From Oscillatoriaceae cyanobacterium M7585_C2015_266 (GTDB lineage: Bacteria; Cyanobacteriota; Cyanobacteriia; Cyanobacteriales; Oscillatoriaceae): a stretch of 64,000 nt of DNA. Of the stretch, positions 19,600 through 34,955 are shown in pieces; within the stretch, counting starts at the first letter, position 1, and each line of letters starts with the position of its first letter. The notes beneath the pieces are model-generated. The model did not search any database and was not told the DNA's origin. It saw only the letters and a list, made by a program, of their open reading frames with translations. Both the position numbers and the translations under genes were made by a program. The stretch is from positions 124,001-188,000 of the forward strand of contig DVEG01000005.1 of NCBI GenBank assembly GCA_015295835.1, read 5' to 3'.

Positions 19600-20169
19600 T
19601 AACTAGCCTCTTTAAACTTTAGTTAGATTTTAGGTTTTAGATTTTAGCTATTAAATTGGCCTGGCCAGTAATATTACTTTTTTGATTGCCACTCTCCTAC
19701 TTTCCCGGCTTATCTTGACAGATTTACTATTGTGTGATACTTACCTTCAACTTTAGCAAAGGTCAGTAAAAATGCGGATTTTGAGGGTGTTACTTTCAAA
19801 TAATTGTAAAAATTTATTCAGTTTTATAAAGATTTTATGAAAGCAGCTATTAGCGTCTCCTCTAGGGATTTTTGGGCTTGCAAGTAGTCCTGACGAAGCT
19901 TTAGGCAGCGTGAAGATAAATTTCCAAAAATTAGAGATAATATATTTTGATGGGTTTAACCCCTCACTCCTTTCTCGAGGCTGTAAGCGTCACGGGCTAG
20001 GGTAGACAGCGATTATCAGGTGCGATTGGGGAATAATCTAGGAACAATAATTTTAAATTGTAGAGTCTAGATTTGCGATTCTAATCCAAGCATCAAACTA
20101 TTGATGCCTACACACTCGGAAAGGAGGTAAATCAGTGAGTTCCTAATAGAACCTTTTCTTGAGGGTTTT
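19600..20169. other. Gap upstream of the orphan 192-residue gene
   Basis: No gene is recognised. The region is AT-rich and has a GGCCTGGCC palindrome near 19660. At about 20118-20125 there is a strong ribosome-binding-like AAAGGAGG followed by GTG-AGT-TCC-TAA, a frame of only three codons. Confidence 0.4.
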
Positions 20170-20748
20170 ATGTTAGACGGATGCAGTGTTCATTATAAAG
20201 GCTTTAAAAATGTGAATTCTCATCAACCAGAAATTAATTTCAATGATTTGCCTACGATAGTGGTACCTGCACACAGGCATCAGGGGAGGATAGAGGAGCG
20301 TGGATTGATTAATGGTTCGGTTTGTATACGTCTGGATTTAGAAGATTTGAAATGTTTTGAAGTGGTGGAGCGTCAGTTTGAGAAGTGGGGGGTCATTTTC
20401 TCGAATGCGATCGCCATTCAACCATCTAATCCAGCTTTCCCCCCCCGCTCTGGCAATATCGTATTACTAGGTTCTCCCAAGAACGGTTTTTTAGAAGCGA
20501 CTTTCCTGCAACCTGTTCAATATGTCAGCGGTTATGTTACCAGTTCACGCCGCGCCGTTCTCGCTGCCTATTCAATTGAAGGTCAGCCTATCGCCCATGA
20601 TGAGCTTCCAGAAGCAAATCTCGCTAATTCCAATTCCTCAATCCCTCCTAATGCACAACTATGTGTGACAGCGCCGAATATTCATCGGGTGACATTTTTT
20701 ACTTTTGACGGGCACATAACTTTGGATGATTTTACCTTTAGTTATTAA
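20170..20748 (+). CDS. Orphan protein of unknown function
   Basis: 192 residues, no signal peptide or membrane span. It is beta-rich, with NDLPTIVVPAHRHQGRIEE, SVCIRLDLEDL, and a C-terminal block ending NIHRVTFFTFDGHITLDDFTFSY. That block resembles the last strands of jelly-roll or PEP-CTERM-associated beta-sandwich domains in cyanobacteria, but I cannot assign a family. The start is ATG at 20170 with GAGGG 7 bases upstream. The gene is alone, with gaps of more than 500 bases on both sides and its own terminator. Confidence 0.6.
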   Translation: MLDGCSVHYKGFKNVNSHQPEINFNDLPTIVVPAHRHQGRIEERGLINGSVCIRLDLEDLKCFEVVERQFEKWGVIFSNAIAIQPSNPAFPPRSGNIVLLGSPKNGFLEATFLQPVQYVSGYVTSSRRAVLAAYSIEGQPIAHDELPEANLANSNSSIPPNAQLCVTAPNIHRVTFFTFDGHITLDDFTFSY

Positions 20749-20777
20749 GCGTGCTTGCCTCGAAAAAAATAAACAAA

Positions 20778-20819
20778 TAAAGCTAGATTCGCTTTTTTAA
20801 TAAAATCTAGCTTTTTAAT
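20778..20819 (+). terminator. Intrinsic terminator after the orphan gene
   Basis: AAAGCTAGATT and AATCTAGCTTT form an 11-base stem around a T-rich loop, followed by TTTT. Confidence 0.75.
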
Positions 20820-21380
20820 TTTTTTAATAAAAATTAATAAATAATTGAAAAATTTTAAAGTATAAACAATTGTTTAAAGGTAAAATACTTATTACTATGG
20901 TTATGCCGTTGCAAGAAATAACGGAAGTGCTGCCAAGGCTTGTTATTCCAAGCGATAGGTATGACATGCCCGTTTACGTTTCCAAGATTTTTACAATTTT
21001 TTTATAGTTACAAATTGTTGGCCCCTACAGGAAGCAGCGTTTTCTACGAGAAACGATAAATTTTGGAGGATATCCCTCTCTGGCAGGGGGCGGCAAATTT
21101 CAAAATTGTATTTAATTAGTACAACACAACTTTGCTTCTGCCTTCTGTCGCATCTTAAAATACTCTCAAGGAGTACTATACATTGGTAGAGGTGCTGTGG
21201 ATAATTAGTTTCCTTTAGGTATTATAAGTGGGATAGGTTGGGAGTAGTCGGAAGGAAGAAAAAGGTTTTGGAAAGTCTTATTGTGCTAACTGGTTTTGAC
21301 TAAAACCGCCACTCATCGGCAAGTAGTGGAGTGGTTGTTTGCTTGCAAAAACCTAGGATTTGGAGATTGGAGGAAGTGAA
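20820..21380. other. AT-rich gap upstream of the YeeE/YedE pair
   Basis: No gene is supported. An ATG frame of 36 codons at 20897-21007 lacks a ribosome-binding site. The last 30 bases carry a clear GGAGGA for the downstream transporter gene. Confidence 0.4.
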
Positions 21381-21809
21381 ATGACAGAGTTTAATTGGGT
21401 TGCTGGTTTGTTGGGGGGTTTGCTAATCGGTACAAGTGCTACTGTTTTATTGGCGTTTAATGGTAGGATTGCCGGAATTAGTGGAATTCTCAATCGAGCG
21501 ATCGCTTTTAATTCTAAAGATAGTTGGTGCTGGTTTTTTATTCTCGGAATGCTGATAGGCGGCGCGCTCTATGAATATATCCTCCCACTCCAACCAACGC
21601 CAACAGGAGCGAGCGCACCTTGGGCAATGCTAGGCGGCGGATTTCTCGTCGGTTTTGGTACACGTATGGGCAATGGCTGTACAAGTGGGCACGGAGTGTG
21701 CGGGCTTGGGCGGTTGTCACTGCGCTCGCTAGTAGCTGTTCTAACTTTTTTGTTCACTGCAATGCTGACTGTTTTTGTCATCCGCCATGTTTTGTTCTTG
21801 TCAATCTAA
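21381..21809 (+). CDS. YeeE/YedE family transporter, first half
   Basis: 142 residues with about four membrane spans. The hallmark [15 protein letters not shown] is present near residue 92. YeeE/YedE proteins carry thiosulfate or related sulfur species; in YeeE, cysteines line the path. Here the fold is split over two genes, each about half the length of single-chain YeeE. The ATG at 21381 has GGAGGA 6 bases upstream; an in-frame ATG at 21360 lacks one. The partner gene begins 23 bases downstream. Confidence 0.82.
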   Translation: MTEFNWVAGLLGGLLIGTSATVLLAFNGRIAGISGILNRAIAFNSKDSWCWFFILGMLIGGALYEYILPLQPTPTGASAPWAMLGGGFLVGFGTRMGNGCTSGHGVCGLGRLSLRSLVAVLTFLFTAMLTVFVIRHVLFLSI

Positions 21810-21832
21810 ACCGCTATTGAAGGAGGCTTACT

Positions 21833-22273
21833 GTGAAAACACTAACTGTGAAAACAAATCTAATTGCCTTGATTTCAGGTATTTTATTCGGTTTGGGTTT
21901 AGGGATTTCCCAGATGATTGATCGTAACCGGGTTCTCGGTTTTCTCGACATAACAGGTGTTTGGGATCCAACGCTTTTGTTTGTACTTGGCGGAGCCGTT
22001 GGCGTAACGCTAATTGCTTTCCGTTTCGTATTGCGTCTTTCCCATCCATTTTTTGATAACCAGTTTTACCTGCCCACACAGAAACAAATCGACGCACCGC
22101 TAGTTGTAGGAGCGGCTATTTTCGGGATAGGTTGGGGAATATCAGGCTACTGCCCAGGTCCTAGTTTAACGGCGCTGGTGCTGGGCAGTTGGAATCCTGT
22201 TTTGTTTTTAGTGGCTGCGATCGCTGGTTCTTTGACTTACAAATGGGTTTCCAGTTTACTTCAGAAAAAATAA
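21833..22273 (+). CDS. YeeE/YedE family transporter, second half (DUF6691-like)
   Basis: 146 residues with four predicted membrane spans. Family motifs are GLGISQMIDRNRVLGFLD near the N-terminus and WGISGYCPGPSLTAL near residue 100, which holds the conserved cysteine. The start is GTG at 21833 after GGAGG. It pairs with the previous gene; together they would make one transporter of sulfur compounds. No sulfur dioxygenase or regulator gene lies beside them, so the substrate stays open. Confidence 0.82.
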   Translation: MKTLTVKTNLIALISGILFGLGLGISQMIDRNRVLGFLDITGVWDPTLLFVLGGAVGVTLIAFRFVLRLSHPFFDNQFYLPTQKQIDAPLVVGAAIFGIGWGISGYCPGPSLTALVLGSWNPVLFLVAAIAGSLTYKWVSSLLQKK

Positions 22274-22487
22274 TTGCAGCCAACAAAAAACTATTAATTA
22301 TTATTGCCTCTCTCCAAAAATCAAAAATGTGCTGGTTTATAAATTAAATATGGTAATATCAGCCTATGCAGGTATAAAGGAGGGTGAGACCTGAAAAATT
22401 ATTTGTTGTAAAGATAAAGCTTGAAACAGAGCGCTGATAGAGATATAAGTATGGAAATCAGAGTATTAAAAAATACCTGCTAAGTTG

Positions 22488-22514
22488 AAAAAACCAGTCT
22501 GGATAGCAGACTGG
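22488..22514 (-). terminator. Intrinsic terminator of apcE
   Basis: On the minus strand, CCAGTCTG and CAGACTGG form a perfect 8-base stem with a 5-base loop and are followed by six T. It lies about 70 bases after the apcE stop. Confidence 0.85.
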
Positions 22515-22538
22515 GATGAGAATTATGAAACAAGAATC

Positions 22539-22570
22539 TGTAGGGGCAGGCTCAAAAACTCGCCCCTACA
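22539..22570. repeat. Palindromic TGTAGGGGC element
   Basis: TGTAGGGGC (22539-22547) and GCCCCTACA (22562-22570) are perfect 9-base inverted arms around a 14-base centre. Similar GTAGGGGC...GCCCCTAC palindromes are common dispersed elements in cyanobacterial genomes. It lies between the apcE stop and its terminator. Confidence 0.7.
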
Positions 22571-22581
22571 TAATAAAACTC

Positions 22582-26399
<3,818 letters not shown>

Positions 26400-27581
26400 A
26401 TGTCAGATTTTTACAAGATAAGCGCTGCTGTTAGTAAACTTTACGATACTTACCCCTTCCCCCCAGAACCCCTCCTCGACGAACCACCCCCAGGCTACAA
26501 CTGGCGCTGGAATTGGCAAGCAGCCTACAATTTTTGCACCGGTATGAAACCTCAAAAGCAAGATGTCCGTATTTTAGATGTCGGCTGTGGCACAGGTGTG
26601 GGCACGGAATATTTAGTTCACCTTAACCCACAAGCCTATGTTGTCGCAATTGATTTTAGTGCGGGGGCGCTTGCAGTAGCGAAAGAGCGCTGCCGTCGCT
26701 CTGGTGCTGCGCGTGTCGAGTTTCACCACCTCAGTTTGTACGATGTAGGAGAGCTGGAGGGAGAGTTTGACTATATTAATTGTGTGGGTGTGCTCCACCA
26801 TTTGCCTGAGCCAAAAAAGGGAATTCAGGCGCTCGCCAGCAAATTGGCCCCAGGTGGTTTGATGCATATTTTTGTTTATGCAGAGCTGGGGCGCTGGGAA
26901 ATCCGACTCATGCAAAAGGCGATCGCTCTGCTGCAAGGTGAAAAGCAGGGCGATTACCAAGACGGAGTTAAAGTAGGACGTCAGATTTTTGCTTCTTTAC
27001 CAGAAAATAATCGACTTGTGAAGCGGGAAAAACAACGCTGGAGTCTGGAAAATCAGCGGGATGCGAATTTTGCAGATATGTATGTACATCCCCAAGAGAT
27101 TGATTACAACGTTGAAACTCTGTTCGAGTTGATTGATGCGTCTGGGTTGGAGTTTTTGGGTTTCTCGAATCCGGGTTATTGGCAGTTGCAGCGTTTGCTC
27201 GGAAAAGCTCCAGATTTGATGCAGCGAGCTGAGCGTCTAAGAGAGCGCGCTCGCTACCGATTGATTGAACTATTAGATCCGGAAGTAACTCACTATGAAT
27301 TTTTCCTGGGGCGAGGACCTATCCAGAAAGCCGACTGGTCAAATGATACCGCTTTTTTAGCAGCAATACCAGAATTAAGCCCTTGCATTCACGGTTGGCC
27401 TAGTCGTGATTTATTTAATTATGACTACCAGCCTGTAAGTTTGAGCCAGGCGGAATATGAATTTATGAGTGCTTGCGGCACAGGGAAAACGGTAGGGGAG
27501 ATATTGGCACAAGTAAATTTAGGTCTCGATGGGGCGCGCTCGCTACAGCAGCAGCAATTAATCATGCTCACTCCCGCTTAA
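26400..27581 (+). CDS. Class I SAM-dependent methyltransferase
   Basis: 393 residues from the ATG at 26400 (a TTG three codons upstream is in frame). The first 20 residues (SKLYDTYPFPPEPLL) precede a Rossmann-type methyltransferase domain with SAM motif LDVGCGTGVG (about 60), acidic residue in VAIDFS, and post-motif GVLHHLPEP. The C-terminal 200 residues contain conserved blocks (FADMYVHPQEIDYNVETL) typical of a cyanobacterial methyltransferase group of unknown substrate. Small-molecule or protein targets are both possible. It is followed after about 100 bases by the ATP synthase operon. Confidence 0.82.
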   Translation: MSDFYKISAAVSKLYDTYPFPPEPLLDEPPPGYNWRWNWQAAYNFCTGMKPQKQDVRILDVGCGTGVGTEYLVHLNPQAYVVAIDFSAGALAVAKERCRRSGAARVEFHHLSLYDVGELEGEFDYINCVGVLHHLPEPKKGIQALASKLAPGGLMHIFVYAELGRWEIRLMQKAIALLQGEKQGDYQDGVKVGRQIFASLPENNRLVKREKQRWSLENQRDANFADMYVHPQEIDYNVETLFELIDASGLEFLGFSNPGYWQLQRLLGKAPDLMQRAERLRERARYRLIELLDPEVTHYEFFLGRGPIQKADWSNDTAFLAAIPELSPCIHGWPSRDLFNYDYQPVSLSQAEYEFMSACGTGKTVGEILAQVNLGLDGARSLQQQQLIMLTPA

Positions 27582-27686
27582 TCTTTAAAGGCGGGCAAAG
27601 CTTCCACTCCCCAAATCTTTTTTTTATCTTTAAGAATTGTTATCCTACCGTGATATGATTGGCAGTGGCCTGACACACAAGCCAGG

Positions 27687-28130
27687 GTGAACGTGCCCAA
27701 CGACTCTCTCGAATCCACTCCCTTAAAGGGAAATAACCCATCTTCTGGTTCTACAAAAACAGAACCTCACGCATCCATGCAAGAGTTTTACAAACTTCAA
27801 CAGGAGTTATTTGTAGAAACTCTTGCCTTGACAGGGATTATCTTTATCTCTGTCTGGATTACTTATTCTCTCAACATTGCTCTCAATTATTTGCTCGGAG
27901 CGTGCACAGGTGTGGTTTACTTGAGAATGTTGGCAAAAGACGTTGAGCGCCTCGGCAAACAAAAGCGGCGTCTGAGCAAGACGCGCTTTGCCTTATTCAT
28001 TGGGTTGATTATAGTAGCAACTCAATGGAAGGAGCTAAAGATTATCCCGATATTTCTGGGATTTCTGACATACAAAATCGCGCTCATCGTTTATATGTTG
28101 CGAACCGCACTTATGCCTGACCCTAAATAA
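27687..28130 (+). CDS. atp1: ATP synthase subunit I (Atp1)
   Basis: Small membrane protein encoded first in the cyanobacterial ATP synthase operon; related AtpI proteins help assemble the c-ring. 147 residues: a polar serine-rich N-terminus, then membrane spans around 45-85 ([25 protein letters not shown]) and 105-140. The start is GTG at 27687 with CAGGG upstream. It heads the plus-strand cluster atp1-a-c-b'-b-delta-alpha-gamma. Confidence 0.85.
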   Translation: MNVPNDSLESTPLKGNNPSSGSTKTEPHASMQEFYKLQQELFVETLALTGIIFISVWITYSLNIALNYLLGACTGVVYLRMLAKDVERLGKQKRRLSKTRFALFIGLIIVATQWKELKIIPIFLGFLTYKIALIVYMLRTALMPDPK

Positions 28131-28193
28131 GTAAGTCGGGCAGCCTGTGAATCCTCCAACTTCTCGAGGGAAGGCACTACCTCCTGAATCGAC

Positions 28194-28943
28194 ATGCTGG
28201 ATGTTTTAAACACCATAAACTCTCTACCCCTCGCCGAATTGGAAGTTGGCAAACATTTCTACTGGCACATTGGCAACCTCAAAATTCACGGTCAGGTACT
28301 GATTACCTCCTGGTTTGTGATTGCCGTGCTAGTAATAGCATCGCTGCTGGCTTCCCGGAATGTGCAGCGAATTCCCAGCGGTATGCAAAACCTGATGGAA
28401 TATGCCCTGGAATTTATCCGGGACTTGGCCAAAGGCCAAATCGGCGAGAAAGAGTACCGCCCTTGGGTACCTTTTGTTGGCACACTGTTTTTGTTCATAT
28501 TTGTTTGCAACTGGTCTGGTGCTCTTGTTCCTTGGAAGTTGATTCATATTCCAGAAGGTGAACTTGCAGCCCCAACCAGCGATATCAATACCACCGTTGC
28601 ACTGGCATTGCTGACTTCCTTAGCATATTTTTACGCAGGCATCAGCAAACGCGGTTTGGAATACTTTTCTAAGTACGTCCAGCCAACGCCCATACTCCTG
28701 CCTATCAATATTTTGGAAGATTTTACCAAGCCTCTCTCCCTGAGCTTCCGTCTATTTGGAAACATTTTGGCGGATGAACTCGTAGTCGGCGTATTCGTGC
28801 TGTTGGTGCCCTTATTTGTCCCTTTACCGGTGATGATATTGGGGTTATTTACCAGTGCGATTCAAGCGCTGATTTTTGCTACCTTGGCTTCTGTCTACAT
28901 TGGTGAGGCAATGGAAGGGCACGGTGAAGAACATCACGAATGA
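28194..28943 (+). CDS. atpB: ATP synthase F0 subunit a
   Basis: Proton-channel stator subunit (called atpI in older cyanobacterial usage). 249 residues with five to six membrane spans. The essential arginine is in [17 protein letters not shown], and the conserved [20 protein letters not shown] block precedes it. ATG start, 63 bases after atp1. The C-terminus ends in a histidine-rich GHGEEHHE. Confidence 0.96.
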   Translation: MLDVLNTINSLPLAELEVGKHFYWHIGNLKIHGQVLITSWFVIAVLVIASLLASRNVQRIPSGMQNLMEYALEFIRDLAKGQIGEKEYRPWVPFVGTLFLFIFVCNWSGALVPWKLIHIPEGELAAPTSDINTTVALALLTSLAYFYAGISKRGLEYFSKYVQPTPILLPINILEDFTKPLSLSFRLFGNILADELVVGVFVLLVPLFVPLPVMILGLFTSAIQALIFATLASVYIGEAMEGHGEEHHE

Positions 28944-29002
28944 TGTACTCCCTGTAATGGTATCTTTCTAGAAGTGAAGATTTTCAGATACTAAAAATCT
29001 GA

Positions 29003-29311
<309 letters not shown>

Positions 29312-29380
29312 TAAAACCAGTTTTGATAGAGGCGGAAGCCGATGCTTCGCGTCTCTATCTGATGCCTGAAAATGAATTTT

Positions 29381-29457
29381 GGATTTTGGATAAGAGATTT
29401 TAAATTATACCGTAAAAATCTAAAATCTAAAATCTAAAATCCAAAATCTAAAAATCA
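29381..29457 (+). repeat. AAAATCT heptamer array and hairpin after atpE
   Basis: From about 29413 to 29453 the heptamer AAAATCT or a one-base variant is repeated about five to six times. Just upstream, TTTTGGAT and GAGATTTTA give complementary sequence, so the transcript can fold GATTTTA against TAAAAATC. The element sits in the atpE to b' gap. Confidence 0.7.
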
Positions 29458-29478
29458 ATGGGGCAATGAAGAAAAATT

Positions 29479-29979
29479 ATGACATACTCGACAATTCTAC
29501 TAGCCGTTGAAGCAGTGGCTGAAGCAACGGCGGAAAAAGGCGGGCTGTTTGATTTTGACGCCACTCTACCGATTATGGCGGTGCAGTTTCTCCTCCTGAC
29601 AGTTATTTTAAATGCTGTCTTTTACCAGCCTCTCGGTAAGGCAATAGACGAGCGTGATGAGTACATCCGCAATAATCAAAATCAGGCAAAAGAACGATTG
29701 AGCAAGGCGCAAATGCTGGCAGCTCAATATGAGCAACAGCTAGGAGAGGCTCGCAGACAGTCGAGGGCAATTATTGCTGAGGCTGAGGCGGCTGCTGAAA
29801 AGATAGCAGCGGAACAAATAGCCCAAGCTCAAAGAGAAGCGCAGCAAGCAAGAGAACAGGCGAGTGCGGAAATTGAACGGGAAAAACAGGAAGCTTTGCA
29901 AGCTCTTGAACAACAAGTAGATACCCTATCTCGCCAGATCTTAGAAAAACTCATCGGGCTTGAACTGGCTAACCGTTAG
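29479..29979 (+). CDS. atpF': ATP synthase F0 subunit b'
   Basis: Second peripheral-stalk subunit found in photosynthetic bacteria and chloroplasts (atpG in cyanobacterial usage). 166 residues: a short N-terminus containing [11 protein letters not shown], one membrane span ([17 protein letters not shown]), then a long alanine/glutamate-rich coiled coil reaching up the side of F1. ATG start. It is followed after 59 bases by subunit b. Confidence 0.94.
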   Translation: MTYSTILLAVEAVAEATAEKGGLFDFDATLPIMAVQFLLLTVILNAVFYQPLGKAIDERDEYIRNNQNQAKERLSKAQMLAAQYEQQLGEARRQSRAIIAEAEAAAEKIAAEQIAQAQREAQQAREQASAEIEREKQEALQALEQQVDTLSRQILEKLIGLELANR

Positions 29980-30038
29980 AACCTACTTCTGACTTTTCAC
30001 TTGTTCTGGCTGAAAGCTGAAAATTGATTAACAGAGTT

Positions 30039-30602
30039 ATGGATTTTACGATGGGAAGTTTATTACTATTGGCAACAACAGCCAGTGAAGTTGAGTCGGA
30101 ATTGGCAAAAGCAGGTTTTGGTCTAAACTTAGACATTTTAGAAACTAATATTGTAAACCTGCTGATTGTCATTGGTATACTGTTTTATTTCGGACGCGGT
30201 TTCTTGGGGAATATTCTCAGCGAACGACGCGCCAAAATTGAAACAGCAATTCGAGAAGCAGAAGAGCGGGTAAAACAAGCGGAAGCAGCTCTTGCTGAAG
30301 GTGAGAAAAAATTAGCTCAAGCCCAAGAAGAAGCGAAGCGGATTTTGGCAGCGGCTGAAGAAAATGCTAAAGCAGCTAGAGAAGCTATATTAGCGCGGGC
30401 TGCTAAAGATATTGAAAAAATGCGGGCAGAAGCAGCCAGAGATATGGAATCGGAAAGAGAGCGCATCAGTAAAGAAATTCGCGCCCGCGTGGCAGCAATG
30501 GCTCTAGAAAAAGTTGAGTTGCAACTGAAAGAGCGCTTGGATGATTACGCTCAAAATAAATTAATTGAGCGCAGCATTGCGATGCTAGGAGGAAGCAAGT
30601 GA
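30039..30602 (+). CDS. atpF: ATP synthase F0 subunit b
   Basis: Peripheral-stalk subunit. 187 residues from the ATG at 30039 ([19 protein letters not shown]); a TTG at 30024 is in frame but less likely. A membrane span (about 37-55, [16 protein letters not shown]) precedes a long charged coiled coil. The stop overlaps the GTG of subunit delta by 4 bases, so the two are coupled in translation. Confidence 0.94.
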   Translation: MDFTMGSLLLLATTASEVESELAKAGFGLNLDILETNIVNLLIVIGILFYFGRGFLGNILSERRAKIETAIREAEERVKQAEAALAEGEKKLAQAQEEAKRILAAAEENAKAAREAILARAAKDIEKMRAEAARDMESERERISKEIRARVAAMALEKVELQLKERLDDYAQNKLIERSIAMLGGSK

Positions 30603-31153
30603 AAAGCAGTGTAGTCACGTCAGAAATTTTTGAGCCTTACGCACAAGCTCTGATGTCCCTTGCGCGCTCGCAAGATTTGGCTGAACGCATCGGAGAAGAC
30701 GTGCGCTCTTTGCTAGAAGCTTTGCAAAACTCTCCTGAACTCAAGCAATTTTTGGCTAATCCTTTTATCAAGAACGAGGATAAAAAAGCCGTGTTGCGGA
30801 GAATTGTAGGCGAAGAAATTCACCCATACACGCGCAACTTCTTATTGTTGTTAGTTGATCGCCGTCGCCTCCTATTTTTGGAGGGAATCCTCAAGCAGTA
30901 TCTAACTCTGCTGCGAGAACTAAAACAAACGGTTTTGGCAGAAGTAACTTCTGCTAGAGAACTCAATGAAGGGCAGAAACAAGCGGTGCGCGAAAAAATC
31001 CAAGCTATTACAGGCGCTGCAAGCGTGGAACTGGAAACCAAAATCGACCCAGATATAATAGGAGGCGTAATCATAAAAATCGGCTCTCAAATCATCGACG
31101 CCAGCTTACGCGGACAGTTGCGCCGAATTGGCCTTCGACTAGGTGCAGTGTAA
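30599..31153 (+). CDS. atpH: ATP synthase F1 subunit delta
   Basis: Links the peripheral stalk to the top of F1 (atpD in cyanobacterial usage). 184 residues; N-terminal helical domain and the C-terminal signature [29 protein letters not shown] start at 30599, overlapping atpF by 4 bases (GTGA). Confidence 0.95.
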   Translation: MKSSVVTSEIFEPYAQALMSLARSQDLAERIGEDVRSLLEALQNSPELKQFLANPFIKNEDKKAVLRRIVGEEIHPYTRNFLLLLVDRRRLLFLEGILKQYLTLLRELKQTVLAEVTSARELNEGQKQAVREKIQAITGAASVELETKIDPDIIGGVIIKIGSQIIDASLRGQLRRIGLRLGAV

Positions 31154-31157
31154 ATTT

Positions 31158-31218
31158 GAGATTTGAAAGCGCTTACTATAAGTAGTGTAAGCGTCAATAT
31201 TTCTAAATCCAAAATCTC
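31158..31218 (+). repeat. Hairpin with AAATC-type arms before atpA
   Basis: CGCTTAC (31170-31176) pairs with GTAAGCG (31187-31193). Outside it GAGATTTG (31158-31165) and CAAAATCTC (31210-31218) are also complementary. The structure starts 5 bases after the delta stop. Confidence 0.65.
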
Positions 31219-31347
31219 AAAGAAAAATCAAAAAAGGCGCTCGCGAAAACCTGTGAACGAGCTAATTGAAGCTCTATCTTATTCATCTACTCCCTAGAGG
31301 AAACGGTAGTCGGTAATGGCAAAAACCAATTACCAATTATCAATTAA

Positions 31348-32898
<1,551 letters not shown>

Positions 32899-32983
32899 TT
32901 GATTAAAAATGGGCGGACACGGAAATCAACCCTGTGCTCCGCCAATTTGCATAAGGGATAAATAAGGGATAAAATATAAGATT

Positions 32984-33934
32984 ATGGCAAATTTAAAAGC
33001 AATTCGCGATCGCATCCAGTCGGTCAAAAACACTAAAAAAATCACCGAAGCCATGCGCCTGGTTGCTGCTGCCAAAGTGCGCCGGGCACAAGAACAGGTA
33101 ATCGCCACCCGCCCCTTTGCCGATCGGTTAGCGCAAGTACTCTACGGGCTACAAGCCCGCTTGCGGTTTGAAGATTTAGACTTGCCCCTACTCAAAAAAC
33201 GGGAAGTGCGCTGTGTTGGATTACTGGTCATTTCGGGCGATCGCGGTTTGTGCGGCGGCTATAACAGTAACATCATCAAACGAGCCGAAACCCGCGCTAA
33301 AGAAATAAAAGCAGAAGGACTCGACTACAAATTCGTGCTAGTCGGTCGCAAAGCCATCCAGTATTTCCAGCGGCGGAACCAGCCCATTGACGCCACCTAC
33401 AACGGCTTAGAACAAATTCCTACAGCCGCCGAAGCTTCGCAAATTGCTGACGAACTGCTGTCACTTTTCCTGTCAGAAAGTGTTGATCGCGTCGAGTTAA
33501 TTTATACTAAATTTGTCTCTTTGATTAGCTCTCGCCCGGTAGTGCAAACCCTGCTGCCACTAGATCCGCAAGGGCTAGAAACAACCGATGACGAAATCTT
33601 CCGCCTCACCACTCGCGGCGGCACTTTCCAAGTCGAACGGGAAAAAATAACTACCGAGGTAAAAAGCTTACCGCGAGACATGATTTTCGAGCAAGATCCT
33701 GCGCAAATTTTAGATGCATTGTTGCCACTGTATCTGAATAACCAATTGCTACGCGCTCTGCAAGAAGCGGCAGCAAGCGAACTGGCAGCACGGATGACTG
33801 CAATGAGCAACGCCAGTGATAACGCCAAAGAATTAATCAGCACCCTGACACTAACGTACAATAAAGCGCGTCAAGCAGCAATTACGCAGGAAATTCTCGA
33901 AGTTGTGGGCGGTGCCAATGCGCTACAAGGTTAA
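32984..33934 (+). CDS. atpG: ATP synthase F1 subunit gamma
   Basis: Central rotor shaft (atpC in cyanobacterial usage). 316 residues: N-terminal [24 protein letters not shown] and C-terminal coiled coil ([20 protein letters not shown]). Compared with bacterial gamma of about 286 residues it has the extra segment around 195-230 ([22 protein letters not shown]) seen in photosynthetic organisms. It is the last gene of the operon; beta and epsilon are encoded elsewhere, as is usual in cyanobacteria. Confidence 0.97.
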   Translation: MANLKAIRDRIQSVKNTKKITEAMRLVAAAKVRRAQEQVIATRPFADRLAQVLYGLQARLRFEDLDLPLLKKREVRCVGLLVISGDRGLCGGYNSNIIKRAETRAKEIKAEGLDYKFVLVGRKAIQYFQRRNQPIDATYNGLEQIPTAAEASQIADELLSLFLSESVDRVELIYTKFVSLISSRPVVQTLLPLDPQGLETTDDEIFRLTTRGGTFQVEREKITTEVKSLPRDMIFEQDPAQILDALLPLYLNNQLLRALQEAAASELAARMTAMSNASDNAKELISTLTLTYNKARQAAITQEILEVVGGANALQG

Positions 33935-33981
33935 AATTTATTTTTGACAATTTATTCATTATTTTGTGATCATTGTGATCA

Positions 33982-34012
33982 GCGTCTGAGTGACATCAGG
34001 CGCATTTTTTTA
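33982..34012 (+). terminator. Terminator of the ATP synthase operon
   Basis: GCGTCTGA (33982-33989) pairs with TCAGGCGC (33996-34003), with one G-U pair and a 6-base loop, followed by seven T. Confidence 0.85.
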
Positions 34013-34063
34013 TTGTTATTGTATTGAAGCTGAGTAGAAAAAGTGGTGTGATTCCAGAAAACC

Positions 34064-34876
34064 TCAGCTATCCGGCTCAATTCCCAACTGCCGCAGTCTT
34101 TCTGCCAATTGAGCCGCTCTTTGCTCTGCAGCTTCCGCCCGCTGACGCTCTTGTTCAGCACGCAGGCGCTCTTGTTCAGCACGCAGGCGCTCTTGTTCAG
34201 CACGCAGGCGCTCTTGCTCTGCCCGTTCCTCTGGCCACAACAACAACTCCCCGGCGGCATTCCACCACCGTAACCAAGCACCAGTACGTTCGTTGCGCCT
34301 TCCCTGCCAGACACCTAAAAATAAGTCTAATCCGGGTATCCAGTAACGATCATTGGCGTCTGGGGTCTGAAGTTGGTAATGCTGCGATCGCAATCCATAA
34401 ACTTCAAGCAAGGCAGTCTCAGGTTGGAAAATTACATAAGTCGGTACCTTAATCACCTGTTCGTAAAAAAACCACTTACCGATACGCGGTTGAAACTGCA
34501 TCGAATACTCATCATTATCGCTAGTAGAAAGAAACTCCATTACCACAAGCGGCACTGGCCCTTGCGTGTGGGGAGTATAACTACGGCGTGGTCGGTAATG
34601 GGGCCAAGCTGGCACGGGACGTACATACATCCAGTCTAGGGCTTTGCAAATGGTGCGATTATTAACGCCAGCACAGAGGGCAAAATTAGTTGTAATCAAA
34701 GCATCTTGTAATAGCTCTGGTACAGCGCTCAAAGCGTCGTGCAAGGCGGCGGCTAAAGGATGATGTTCTGTATCTTCCACGGGGTCATCTGGCAGAATAA
34801 AATCATCTGGCAATACAGGCCAAGAAATTTCTAAATTGCGGATAGTAGATAAGCGAGTCTCAGTAGTGGCAGACAT
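34064..34876 (-). CDS. Uma2 family (DUF820) protein with repeat coiled coil
   Basis: 270 residues. The N-terminal 200 or so belong to the Uma2/DUF820 nuclease-like family, very common in cyanobacteria, with function mostly unknown; visible blocks are PLVVMEFLSTSDNDEY, YVIFQPETALLEVYGL and the C-terminal GLDLFLGVWQG. Residues about 222-262 are an AEQERLR heptad repeat forming a coiled coil, encoded by perfect 21-base repeats. The gene faces the ATP synthase operon tail-to-tail and follows ftsW on the same strand. Confidence 0.85.
   Translation of the reverse strand: MSATTETRLSTIRNLEISWPVLPDDFILPDDPVEDTEHHPLAAALHDALSAVPELLQDALITTNFALCAGVNNRTICKALDWMYVRPVPAWPHYRPRRSYTPHTQGPVPLVVMEFLSTSDNDEYSMQFQPRIGKWFFYEQVIKVPTYVIFQPETALLEVYGLRSQHYQLQTPDANDRYWIPGLDLFLGVWQGRRNERTGAWLRWWNAAGELLLWPEERAEQERLRAEQERLRAEQERLRAEQERQRAEAAEQRAAQLAERLRQLGIEPDS
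34146..34222. repeat. 21-base tandem repeat in the Uma2 gene
   Basis: Three perfect copies of a 21-base unit (34146-34208) plus a diverged fourth encode repeated AEQERLR heptads. The perfect identity suggests recent expansion, and copy number may vary among strains. Confidence 0.9.
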
Positions 34877-34955
34877 TAGTCACCTCGCACGACGCTCAGG
34901 CTGGGAATATTTTGCTTTTGATCTTATTTCGTTTGCAGAGAAAGAGCGATCGCTA

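Noticed and set aside
20897-21007. 36-codon ATG frame in an AT-rich gap
   Set aside because: No ribosome-binding site and no similarity to known small photosynthetic proteins.
34146-34222. Short direct repeats that might suggest a CRISPR array
   Set aside because: The units are contiguous without spacers and encode a coiled coil in the Uma2 gene.
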